Source: Orthonyx spaldingii (Eukaryota; Chordata; Aves; Passeriformes; Orthonychidae). Taken from it: a stretch of DNA of 64,000 nt. The stretch spans positions 185,411 to 249,410 of the forward strand of contig VZTJ01000239.1 of the NCBI GenBank assembly GCA_013397795.1. The letters run 5' to 3'. The notes under the pieces are model-generated. The model had not been told where the DNA came from. It saw only the letters and a program-made list of their open reading frames with translations, and ran no database searches. Below are positions 47,880-58,674 of this stretch, in pieces (within the stretch, counting starts at the first letter, position 1; every line of letters starts with the position of its first letter). The translations under genes were made by a program, and so were the position numbers.

Positions 47880-50851
47880 GACTATTGGTGAGAGGCAGGG
47901 TATGGTAATCCACGTAGTGGCAAACATGTGATCAAATCAGTTCTCAAGGAACCACAGTTCTCAGATTGTTACAGTATTAGACACACTGGACAGGAAAGAA
48001 AACCTAATGAAGAACTGGAGATATTTGGGGGATTATTTAGCAACCAGCTCTTTATGGCTGTAAGGCTCTCATTTCCCAGGTTAGCCAGTCAGTGCTGTAC
48101 TGACACCGAGTAAGCACAAGCAGCTCTGCAATAGCTCTCAGGGGCAAAGAACCTGCCTCTGTTATGCACCGAAGCAGACCAAGCATAAATATAGCTGAGG
48201 CAAAAGTCCCTGGTCTATATTTGAGCACATTAGCCACTTAACTCCATAGCAGTATCTATGTTCCCTCTTCAAGCTCAGCAGTCTTAGCTAAAAGTAAATT
48301 TCCAAGTTGCTTCCATGAACATTCAGGAAACCTCACTTGTCTTGAGCTGAGTAAGCAAGCTTTTGGCAAACACTACCTCAAAGACATTATCATTTGAAAG
48401 GCAGAAAACTGTAAATAGATTGCAGCCACTTAAGAATCAACAGGCTTAATAAAGTAGGCATGTCTATTAAAACACGTAACTGGTAACATATATTTAACTT
48501 CAAAGGTTTGCAAAAATAGATGCCTATGAAAACACATCTTTACACTTATTTCATATACTTGCAATATTAATTCAAATGTGTGTTTCCCACGAAATACTTT
48601 ATTCACAAATGCTTTTTATTTTTTTATTTTCATAAGCAGATTTTTAAAATTACTCATAGCCATAAAAGACTTCTGCACTTCCTATAATTTGCATAAACTT
48701 TTTGGGGGTTCATTTTTATATTTGGTGAATATAAGGGAAGATACATTTTTGTCTCTGGTATATTCTTTGACAGTGGTTCATGGGTTTTTTTCAGTTTCTT
48801 GGACATTTTTAAGTTGCATGAAGTATTGCAGATTTAAAAAAAAATTCCAAACTATTTTTTCCCTCTAAGTGGTAAAAAACCCCTTTAAGTTAAATCACAC
48901 AGGCTAAATTTTAACATGAAGAGATCACTGCCAAGTTTAATTCATACAAAACACGTATATTAACATTTTTAAGAACCAAATATGACCCAAGTTCAAAAAA
49001 GAAGGGATTTTGTTCTACTGACTATTTGTAAAATAAGTAAGAAATTCTTTAATACAATAAAAACCCTTTAACTGCTATATACATTCAGATGTGCTTTTTT
49101 TTTTCATTGTATCTAGACAGGACACATGAAAATAGGAGTAAGCTTGCCTACAGCTTTGATTTGGGTTTTTTTAAATTAGAAGCTGAAAAATAAGGTCATA
49201 TATATTTACTCACTCTTTAGTCTATAAAGGTAAAGTATACCGATTCTCTTCCCAGTTACAAGAACTACCCTTTAAGAAAATAAAAAACCCAAGCATCTTT
49301 AATATTCTCTGAATTCTCATCTCTGGCAGTTGTGGAGCAGTACATGCAAGTACACTGGGAAAACTAGATAACAAGTAAGACAGTAACAAATCATTCAGGT
49401 TTAACTTGTTAAGTTACATTTAACATGGCAGTTTTACATAATCAATTTTCAGATAATGGAAAACTAGGCAATAATGAATATATCTGCTATAGTCTCTGGT
49501 GTTCAACTGCTTTATACCAACTGAATAAATATTTTAATTGCAAAACACAGGCCACATTCAGTTGGTTTTGTATTAGCATGAAAGAAACAAACAAGTAATA
49601 AAGAGGCTACAAATGTGTCAGACAGCATTCAAAAATATAACGTCTAAACCTACCATTTTAATAATTCCTTCCAAAGACAAAAATCCATTAATAACCAAAA
49701 CATGTCAACATATTAATTAAATATTTCATAGCCAATGTAAAGTTATGCAGTGTTAAATTTTATTTTTTATGGTATCACATTCACCACTGATATGCTCTGC
49801 AACAGATAATACATTCTGAATTTTTCTTTGTTTATTAACAAGCCCTTGTAATTAACTTCCTTTTAAATCATAAGTATGATACTATTTTAATTTCCCTCAC
49901 ATTCTCTACCCTATCATTTGGAATCACATTAAGCTGACTCTTAGCAGGCCACCTGGTGTAATTCTGTGACATTGAAGGGAGCTGTTCTGGTATGCAGGAA
50001 ACACTGACAGTCTTCTGTGCTGAAATCCATTTCTCTAACTGATGACAGAACTGGGGGAAATTAATTTTTGCTATTCATAAATACCTGACAGGTTTAATGT
50101 AAATGTTTTGAAAAAGACCTCAGCATATGCTGCACATACATTATATATGCAGCAGTGCACTGGAATATTGTATTTCCAACCCGTTCAATCTCTAGATCAC
50201 TACTGCTGAAACTGTTGAAATTTCCCAAATTACTTCCATATTGTAATTTTCTCCACATACATATAGACAACAACAGAGGGCTCCACGAAGCCTTTCAGTT
50301 GCTAAACCCAGTTACATTTAGGACAATCTGTTTGATAGAAATACCACAGAGAAATATGTACTGTACCTTGCCTGATGAATTAACAGGAAATTAGTTGCTT
50401 ATGCATATGTGATCAGAGACCAGAGGGAATTCTATTACCAACCTTCGGGACCAAGAACACTTTCTCATGAAACGCAGAATATTTCAAATTCCTAAAGCCA
50501 TATCAGCAGCCTTAACATTACTGCTAATCCCCCATCACCACTCCTCTCTTTTAAGCCACACATGTCAAAACACAGTTATTTACAAATACTGAATACAAGA
50601 CACTGATTTTTTCCTAAAACTAAAGCAAACAGGGATTTTTTTTAATGACACACACTTTGATTCTACCTTAGTACAGCCAAATATGTTTACCAAGTATCAA
50701 AACTTATTACCTGTGTACCTTTGTGGGTATGCCTATATGTCAGTACCTGTTTTGAATTTGGACACACCTAGTGGCAAACGAACAGCAGCAGTGCCCCAAA
50801 AAATTGATACATCACCACGACCAACAAATTACCATCACAAAGAAATGAAAA

Positions 50852-50906
50852 AATATTATATTATATATTATATTCTATTCTTATATTGTATTGTATTATA
50901 TTATAT
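50852..50906. repeat. TATTA-type AT microsatellite
   Basis: About 55 bases of ttata/tatta units with occasional C or G (tattctattcttatattgta). It carries the end of an 82-codon chance frame. Likely length-polymorphic. Confidence 0.9.
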
Positions 50907-51249
50907 GGCAGCAAACAGAATTTATGACTGACAATCATTAATCGTAAAGTTAATAATTAAATTAAATTTTAGTCACAATTGAAGGTGTAACAATCTAATG
51001 TAATCCTGATTTTAACTGAAGACTCCATATACATTGTGTTAAAAAAAATCTCACCCTATTTGTGTATTTCACCTAAGCTTTGACTAATTGTTGGATATAG
51101 CCCAAACCCTGGAACAACACATAGTGGTACAAGTAAAGATAAATTGGAAGATAAGAATACATAGATACAAAACCATATTTTGATTGATCAGAAAGAAAAA
51201 TCCTATAAAGCAAGATCAAGTGTAACTTTACAGAATAATTTCTCAATAA
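50907..51249. other. Noncoding stretch, nothing recognised
   Basis: AT-rich unique sequence between a microsatellite and an inverted-repeat cluster. The minus-strand frame at 51073-51267 has no domain. Confidence 0.65.
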
Positions 51250-51341
51250 ATATTGCAGTACATGCAATATTTAAAAATCTACTTTAGTAGATTTAGTACT
51301 AGTAGAATTATTTGGAAATAGTAGTCTATTTTAATAGACTA
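51250..51341. repeat. Three successive perfect inverted repeats
   Basis: Within 92 bases there are three exact palindromic hairpins: atattgca/tgcaatat (51250-51257 and 51263-51270, loop gtaca), aaatctac/gtagattt (51275-51282 and 51287-51294, loop ttta), and tagtctatt/aatagacta (51322-51330 and 51333-51341, loop tt). The space between the last two also holds partial variants of the same words (agtactagtagaa). No open frame or transposon terminus was recognised here. Chance is possible in AT-rich DNA, but three in a row is unusual. Confidence 0.85.
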
Positions 51342-51433
51342 TAGCCTAGTAGTCTCACAATATTAAAGTATAACAAGAATATGAGATTTAATTTTTCATC
51401 ACATTAGTGTTTTGAACACTCTTCTTCTACAAT

Positions 51434-51478
51434 GGAAGTTATAAAATACTTCAACAAGGAATGTTATAAAATACTTCA
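51434..51478. repeat. Direct repeat, two units, 24-25 base period
   Basis: ggaagttataaaatacttca (51434-51453) recurs as ggaa followed by tgttataaaatacttca (51458-51478), with one inserted base. It is a local duplication 90 bases from the inverted-repeat cluster. Confidence 0.85.
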
Positions 51479-54400
51479 GGATTTGAAGAAAACTCTGGAT
51501 TATTTCTCAAGTGCTCTATCTAGAGGAATAAATACCTCTGGAGATGAAGAAGCTGCTTTCCTAACTCAGATCAAATGAAAATGCTACTACACCTGTAAAC
51601 CAATGTACATTTATGTTGAGTACAACTGAAGTTACTGAAGCACCATTTCAGACCAAGAGTTTTTGGAGAAAAAGAACACAGCTTCCCTTTGGTGCAATTT
51701 ATAGCCATGTTTCCAGTGAGAGATAAAATAATGTTTCACTCCCTCCTCAGCAGATTTGTGATACTTGCAATTGGTCATCATTCAAAGACAGTCTAAAGTC
51801 AGTTCAGTTTCTGGTGATAATAACCTGTGTAAGTGGCTTAAAAAGTCAGTGTTACACAGAGCGTAGTTTAAAGAGCCCAAAGCAAAATGCTATTCTATAA
51901 TACATTTAACACAATTTTTTAATTACTTAAACACAAGTACGCACACTTTTAATAACAGTTTTTTCTCTGCTTCACTTGCAAAAACACAAAAATCCCATAA
52001 TTTAAACTCTAAATATTCAAATATTTAGAATAATGTTAGAGTAACCAAGTTTCTCGTATCGTATATGTTACACAAAGCTTGAAGAATTTGGTTCTAAAGC
52101 AATTAAATCAGGTCAAGGAAAATCAGCCCACACTTATTCTTCAACAGAATTGCAACCAAGGCTGAAAAAAAGCAACTTGCTTTTATCATTGGAAAATGTG
52201 ACGTTATTGGCCAGGCAAAAGGCAGCCCAACCTGGCTTCCCTTGAAGGCATTTGTCCTCAGTCATTAGTGCAAAATTGCCCTCTTGCCTCTGGTGCATCA
52301 GGAGGTGCAGTGTGTCTCAGAAAATTAGGAGTTGTCATGCCTGCACACTAACTCCAGTCAGAGTGGGCAGAAGGAACATGCCTAGTAATTGCCAGAAAAG
52401 CTCGATATTCTCAAGTTTTACTAAAATCTCTCTCCTAGGCAGAAAAAGGGAACCTGTCCAAAAGGAAAGCTAGAATATCCCAGTAGTCCACATTTTCAGG
52501 AATATGTATACCTGTGGTAACTCTAACAGTCCCTACTGGTTGCTGTAGGAAAACGGTGAAAAAAATGCCATCTTTTGTTCAGTAGAGCACAGCATGAGAG
52601 TGAAGGACCAGGAGTCAAACTGGCACACACATTTCTGATTGTCACTAAGGAAAGTTCATCTTCAGCATGGGAATATATTTTCACAACCACATAAATAATA
52701 CAGTGAACTGTTTGTATTGTATGATTTTGTATTGGTTTAGTAAGTATTCAAAAATTTTATTAATGACTCTTGAAGAAGAAAATTGCCAAAGAACTGCACA
52801 ACTGTCATCAAGGGAGGTGAGCATTATCAGATCTACTCTGTAGGACCATTAATGGAACTATACAAATGATCACAAAAAAAGGAAAAGCTACCTTTTGGGA
52901 GAAAAGATTGTTTCTAAGTCATCTTTTTGGTTTTTTTCTGCATTTAAACCTTTTATCTCAGCTAGTGCTATTGGCCAATAACCCAATCCAACTCTCTAAA
53001 ACTGCAGAAGGATAAATATTTAATTGCCTAACAATTATATCCACTGGCTTCTCTGATTCACATTCATAATGTTTATAAGCTTTTAGCCAGCTGATTTAAA
53101 CCATAGACTACTTAATTATCCTAACTATTTAATACCTTTATAAGTTCTTCATACTCCTTCATGTTATACTGTCAATAAAATTAAGACACATAGGAAAAAA
53201 TATCATAGTTATATACAAAAATATTCAAATAAATAATAAAATGTTCATCTTAAATGAAGAAAAATGCCAGTGAAAGTCCATTTTCCCAAGTGTTCTCCAT
53301 CACTCCTTACATTCCCATTCAGTGTCCTACACAGCAAAAACTCTCCACTTGTTTTCTGAACTACCAAGTGTTCCAAGACTGCACTTCCATTTGCAAGGTC
53401 TCCATATAAACTGGGCACATTTCATCTCAGTATATTCGAGGTAGCTACAGGTTATATATCAGAAATTAAATAACCCACTAGGATAGCTGAGGATACATGC
53501 CCTGACATTTCATTATATTACGTTATTGTTAAAAGAAAAAAACCCAAACAAATCCACATCCTACTGAGGTGTGTCAGGTTATGAAAAGAGACCTCATTGT
53601 ATTTTTTGTGATGGTTTCAAATACAAGACCATCAATGTTAGTAATGTTTATAGTTAAAGCACTTGTGGAGAACCAGATTCCTGATATCATAACAATCATT
53701 CTGGAAATAACCTTTAATAACTACAATGTGCTTATCAAGAATTTCTGAAAACAGCAGAATCATTTCTTCAAAGTATGTCACATAGTGACTGTAAGGAAGA
53801 CTTATATACAACAAATTTTAAAAGAGAAATGCAAATAAATGTTTGCCCTGATCTAGTTTGAGAGAAAAACATACACACAAAAAAAGAGAAACAAAAAATT
53901 GTAATCAACTGGCAGCATGTAGACAATTAAAACCTAATTAGCATAACTTCATGTTCATGTTTTAAGACAAACATCATCTTTCCATTATCAAATTAAGCCA
54001 TGAGATACACCTTTCTTTTTTATTTGATTAAGGTATTTTAACAGAACAGTGTTCTTCAGGAAAGGTGCTGAAATGAAGACAGCTGTTCTGCTTTTCCCAC
54101 CAATTCAGCAAGATGAAGAATCCTGGTCCTCAGAAAAGAGATAAGAAAGCAACACCATTGCCTTACCCAGAAATCATCCAACGGTGCACTGAATAACCAT
54201 CACACTTTCTCATGAGTTTTCACCCGTCTGTGGACACAAGCTAGAAATGCCAACTCAAAACTGATTTCAGCCTTTTCTCACACAGCTGAGACTGGAGTGA
54301 GTTGTGCGAATTTATAGTTCTAACAACGCTCTATCCCCCATTTCCTTTGGAAGCCCTCTGAAGAGACAGAGCACAGTCCAACAGGCTTTTATGAAACAAG

Positions 54401-56579
54401 CTAACTTCACGAAAGAGGAAATGCCCTCACATACATCATAGCTGGTGAAAGTAAGAAAAAAGGCTTATGATTTCATAAACTTTCATGGAAAGTTAGTACT
54501 GCCATTCAGGGAGGATCTGATCTAGGGCTAGGCAGTCCAAGGCTCTCATGTCATGAAGTTTCAAAATAGCAATTGACCACATTTTGTGAAATACCTTAGG
54601 GTATTTTTTCTCTCCCTTCCATGAAGAAGTGGCTTCACGCTGCATCCGCACAGAGATGTCCCACACAGCTCTCAGATACCTCTCTAGTATTAATCAAGAT
54701 CTCTGCTTAGTCAGACAAATGCATTCCACCTAACTCAAGTGTTCTCCTTCGTATTTATTTTTTGAGCCAAGCCAATTCTGTCTCTCAATGTGAATTGCAT
54801 ACTCAGCTCTTGACAACTGCAAAGATCTTGGGATTGTCCATCACAGGATTTCAAACTTATCTGGGATGGTCAGTTTCCTGGCTTGCCTTCAGCTGCTATG
54901 CCTCATAGTCATCATGCAGACATGTAATAAAACTATTTCAGATAACTATTTTTGATGGTTTATTTTGCCAAGCATGACCAGAATTTTTTACAAACAACAA
55001 AATGTGTTGTACCTACCTGCACATCATGTGCTTAACTCACTGTTAGCTCACCTGAGTCTCCCCTTTCCCTGTGCACTTCCCTTTCAAGCTCTCAAAACTG
55101 AGGATCAATAGTGACTTTCCAGGATGATCTGACAACTCACAGTGGACCAACTGCTCAACATTTTGCCAGCACATAAACACCACAACGTTTGTGGTTCATT
55201 CACATGATTCTGAAGAATAGACTAAATAAATTCAGCCCACAGCTGGGCTCCCTACTCTAGCACAAGTATGCAAAGACCATATTTAACTGCTGTAGATGGT
55301 CCTTGAACATAACCTAAACACAAATGCCCTCCTTACAATACTGCAGGATCTTTTAATCTTTTCTACAGTTAGGCAAACCTCATACATTTTCTACTTAGTC
55401 AAATAAAATTTAATATATTGGAAATTTTCTGGAACAAAAATAGTATAAATTACATAAAAGCCTACGCAGGAACTCTTTCTTTTGTAATAATACACTCAGT
55501 ACCTTTTTCATTTCCATCTGTTTCAAAGAATCACAATGTGACTACACAGAACCACAGAAAAATGCTTTTCCCTTACTGTTGGCCATAATTAAGGGGGTAA
55601 GGAGGGAAGATAAATGATGAAAAAAACACAGAAAATCAAGAGAAAAGAAGAAGATAATATTCTTCTCATAATGGAATCTTAAACTGTGGGGTTTTTTATT
55701 ACTTTGCTAGAAAAGCACAAACTTCTTACCTGGAAACAACATAGGATTTGCATTTTCTTTTTTGCACATACATATGCATTGACACAGAGATACAGATGAA
55801 ACCCTGGCTCCAGACGTAGCTAACACAAGTGCAGAATTTAATTTGAATGTAACTATTATCTACACCTCCACAATAGCAAAAAGTCCAAAGCATCATCTCC
55901 TTAAATTCACATAAGGTATGAAAATTAATGGATTGACATTTCCATAATGCTTTATTGCACTATCTGGTTTAGAACACTAGAGCTATAATACCTCACTCTT
56001 AAAATATCAGGATCCCCCAAACAGTTCCATGGTAAGATAATAGCATTGTAGATATAATAAAATAGATAACATCCAGTCATATTTCCTTGCATTACTGAAT
56101 GTCTCTTAAATGATTGATTACTTCACAAATAAAAGGTATACAAGTTTCTCAGTAGCTGTGTATGTTTATCCACACAAGAAAAAGTTTGGTTTGAGAGTCA
56201 GCTGTGTTGTGATGCCTTGAACAAAACAAGTAGAAGGGATATTCTGCACTGATATAGAACAGAGGAGGATCAGTCCATTTAGGCAACTGAATTACTCTTT
56301 CACAAAAGAGAAACTGCACTCTCTTTCTGAGCAGAAAAGTGGTTCTAAGAAGTTTACAAAAAACTGGCAAAGTACAACTTATAAAACTGTTTGACATGAA
56401 AGGCATATTGAAAACCATATGGTGGTAAAGAGGCAAAATAATTGGTCACTCTAACACCAGAGCACAAGCTTTACAGAAATAATAAAGTAATAAAGTAATT
56501 GGACAAATTGTAAAAGTAAATTAACTTATCTGGTGTTTGCCAAGAGATTGCAACATCAGCAGACCAGTATAGAAAACCA
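51479..56579. other. Noncoding stretch, no gene supported
   Basis: AT-rich DNA. A somewhat GC-richer patch at 52220-52470 holds a 73-codon plus frame without a domain. Another long piece, 54600-55330, is pyrimidine-rich without an open frame of note. No RNA gene or named transposon recognised. Confidence 0.6.
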
Positions 56580-57600
56580 TGAGTAAAGGGAAACAAGAAT
56601 ATATGGAAAAACTGTATGAAGCAGCTGCAGCATACACAGGCAACACCAAGAGTAACAAATCCCAAGAATCAAATGGTATTCACACTGGAATGCTAAAGGA
56701 ATTCAAGAATCAAACCACGGAACTGAGGTGTGCAACCTTTCACTTCAATTGTCTTTATATGTCTTTATATATTGTCTTTTCAAGTGCCTAAATAGGACAT
56801 TAGAAAAGAACCAGCACTCTACTGCAAAGAGAAGACCTGCCTCACACACCTCTGTTGGAGACAAGAAGCCTGGAAAAAGGAGAATTTCAGTTGTTATAGT
56901 CCAGCTGCATTTCCAAAAAACATTTGATACTTCTGAAATAAAAACTGCAGTTCTGTAGATTAAAAGACACAAAGTGTTATTAAGATACAAGACACAAAAC
57001 ACAAAATGAAATATATTGTAGGTTTGCAAAGTGATGGGAAGTGAACATATTACTTCAAGAGTCTGTCCCCAGGACACTGGAAAAGTTGTTGAAAATGCAC
57101 GTGCAACCAGGTTACACATGGTAATAAATACAACACCCAAGTGAAAAATAGTTGGATAACTAGAGGGGACTAATGAAACTGAAATATTAATGGGACACAA
57201 AAATTAAAGCAAAAAATACAATGCAGACAAAAGCAACCCACAAAGCAAGGATGGTCCCAAATTCACAAACAAGCAATTGGCCCAGAGCAGGCCATTGCAA
57301 GATCAGGAGGTTAAAATAGTTCTGTGAAATACTTGGTAGAACACTGAAGAACAGGCAAAAACTCCCCCAAAAAAAACAAAGAGAAAAGAAAGAATTATTA
57401 GGAAAGGAGTATCTTTATATCACTGTATAAACCTGCAAAGAGCTGACATCTTGACAGCTACACGGAATTCTGAGCAACCCTTTCAAACAAGTACATAACG
57501 AAATCAGAAAAACATACAAGGGTAACAAGAATGACTGAAGGTCTCGATATGAGAAACAAGTAAGTAGACTAAGATAAGTTATTATGAAGTCCACACAGCC
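56580..57600 (+). mobile_element. Ancient, eroded CR1-type LINE, ORF2 region, sense
   Basis: Blocks in CR1 ORF2 order are visible: 'caaatggtattcacactgga' with 'atgctaaaggaattcaag' and 'aactgaggtgtgcaaccttt' (spacer before RT), then about 56905-56940 'gtccagctgcatttcc' and 'aaaaaacatttgatac' (the conserved Asp-Phe-x-Lys-Ala-Phe-Asp block), and at 57505-57560 'aaaacatacaagggtaacaa' with 'gaatgactgaaggtctcgat' (block before the 'tatgaggaaagg' motif). Frames are destroyed throughout. The 151-codon minus-strand frame at 56745-57200 lies antisense to this relic and is probably incidental. Limits are approximate. Confidence 0.6.
56750..56778. repeat. Short tandem repeat, ttgtctttatat units
   Basis: ttgtctttatat, gtctttatatat and tgtctttt follow one another. 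It is a small slippage product within the old CR1. Confidence 0.75.
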
Positions 57601-58029
57601 ATATTCTAGGATATTAAACAGTGTTGCCACAACTAACTTAATGTAACTGTGTGTTGCTGTAAACATCTTACACTGTCACAAACAATCTAGTCAGGAGAAC
57701 GCGTTTAGAGTAAGAAAATAACATGTTTTGTTAGATATGGAAAAGAGAAAGAAATGAGAAACTCATGAAAAATATATGATGATTTGATAGCATAAATAAA
57801 AAATCTTAATTGGGTCCCAGTACTTAAATATTTTCCTTAAGGAAATAGAGGTATTGTGATGTGGATGATAGATAACCTACCAATTACCAAAACATGACTG
57901 TTACTAAAGTATTTTTTAATTTATCCTTGCAATACCACCAAGGCATTTCAAAAATTACTCAGTGCCTACACCAGCTGTTTTACACAGACGTGACAAAGAG
58001 GCAGAGCTCCTGGTAGGCCAAGGAGCTAA
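57601..58029. other. Noncoding stretch, nothing recognised
   Basis: AT-rich sequence without a supported gene. The minus-strand frame ending near 57415 extends to 57666 and has no domain. Confidence 0.6.
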
Positions 58030-58674
58030 ATTCACAGTGTGCTACTATTAAAGAAGCCCAAAGAGCCAACCTGTATCAATAGCCCCACTACAGGCTTTAA
58101 AGTTATTCATATAAAATATGAACAGCTACTTCTGGATAAAAAGACTTACAGATTTCATATCTTCTACCAGATTTGGTCTATCCAGTCTCTTTTTATTGTG
58201 TTTAAAAAAAAATTTAATAAATATTCCCTATTAAATAAGCTCAGCAACTGGTTTTGGGTCACTCAGTCTGTAATTCAGACTGATAATTTTAAATACTCTA
58301 GAATGAAGAATACTGGCAAAACATGGCAGTCTCAGGTCACGTCCTTTTTTAATGGATACAGCATTTTATCTAATTTACTGCCTCTAAACTTTTTTAACAG
58401 GGATCCAAGAGTAGAAATGCCAGTGGCAGTGATAGTCGGCAAGGATTGTATTTGTGGTACAGTTAGACATAAGGAAAAAACAAAACAAAATTGCATATCT
58501 AAGCAGTTTATACATTGCATATGGCCAAGATCAAAATTATACCCACAAATTATTTGCTGGCTAATTAATTTGCACTTTCCTAGCCCAACCAATTATGTTA
58601 ACACATCAGCAGTAACAAAATGTTATTATTGCATTTTCAGCTATATATATCTAGCTGCAATCCCTAGATTTTGA
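58030..58674 (+). other. Long stop-free frame of unknown meaning, probably not a gene
   Basis: The plus frame is free of stops for 214 codons (TAA at 58027, TGA at 58672), the longest in the window. The first in-frame GTG is at 58039 and the first ATG only at 58303, leaving about 123 residues. The translation is rich in K, N, F, I, L, S, Y and W, with no low-complexity repeat, signal peptide or known motif. A 'lysine-threonine-lysine-glutamine' patch comes from an aaaacaaaacaaaa tract. Chance length in DNA of this composition is nearer 60-110 codons, so the frame is longer than expected, but codon use does not look selected. It could be a decayed retroelement frame I cannot place. Confidence 0.15.

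Larger units (their letters stand above)
46151..50851. other. Noncoding stretch, no gene supported
   Basis: AT-rich DNA with one A-rich tract (47742-47815) and one small tandem duplication (47858-47879). The 96-codon plus-strand frame at 48578-48868 is F/L/S-rich, as expected from T-rich DNA, and has no domain. No RNA gene recognised. Confidence 0.6.

Noticed and set aside
56745..57200. 151-codon minus-strand frame
   Set aside because: Antisense to an eroded CR1-type relic, F/V/L/C-rich, no domain; a chance frame is likelier than a gene.
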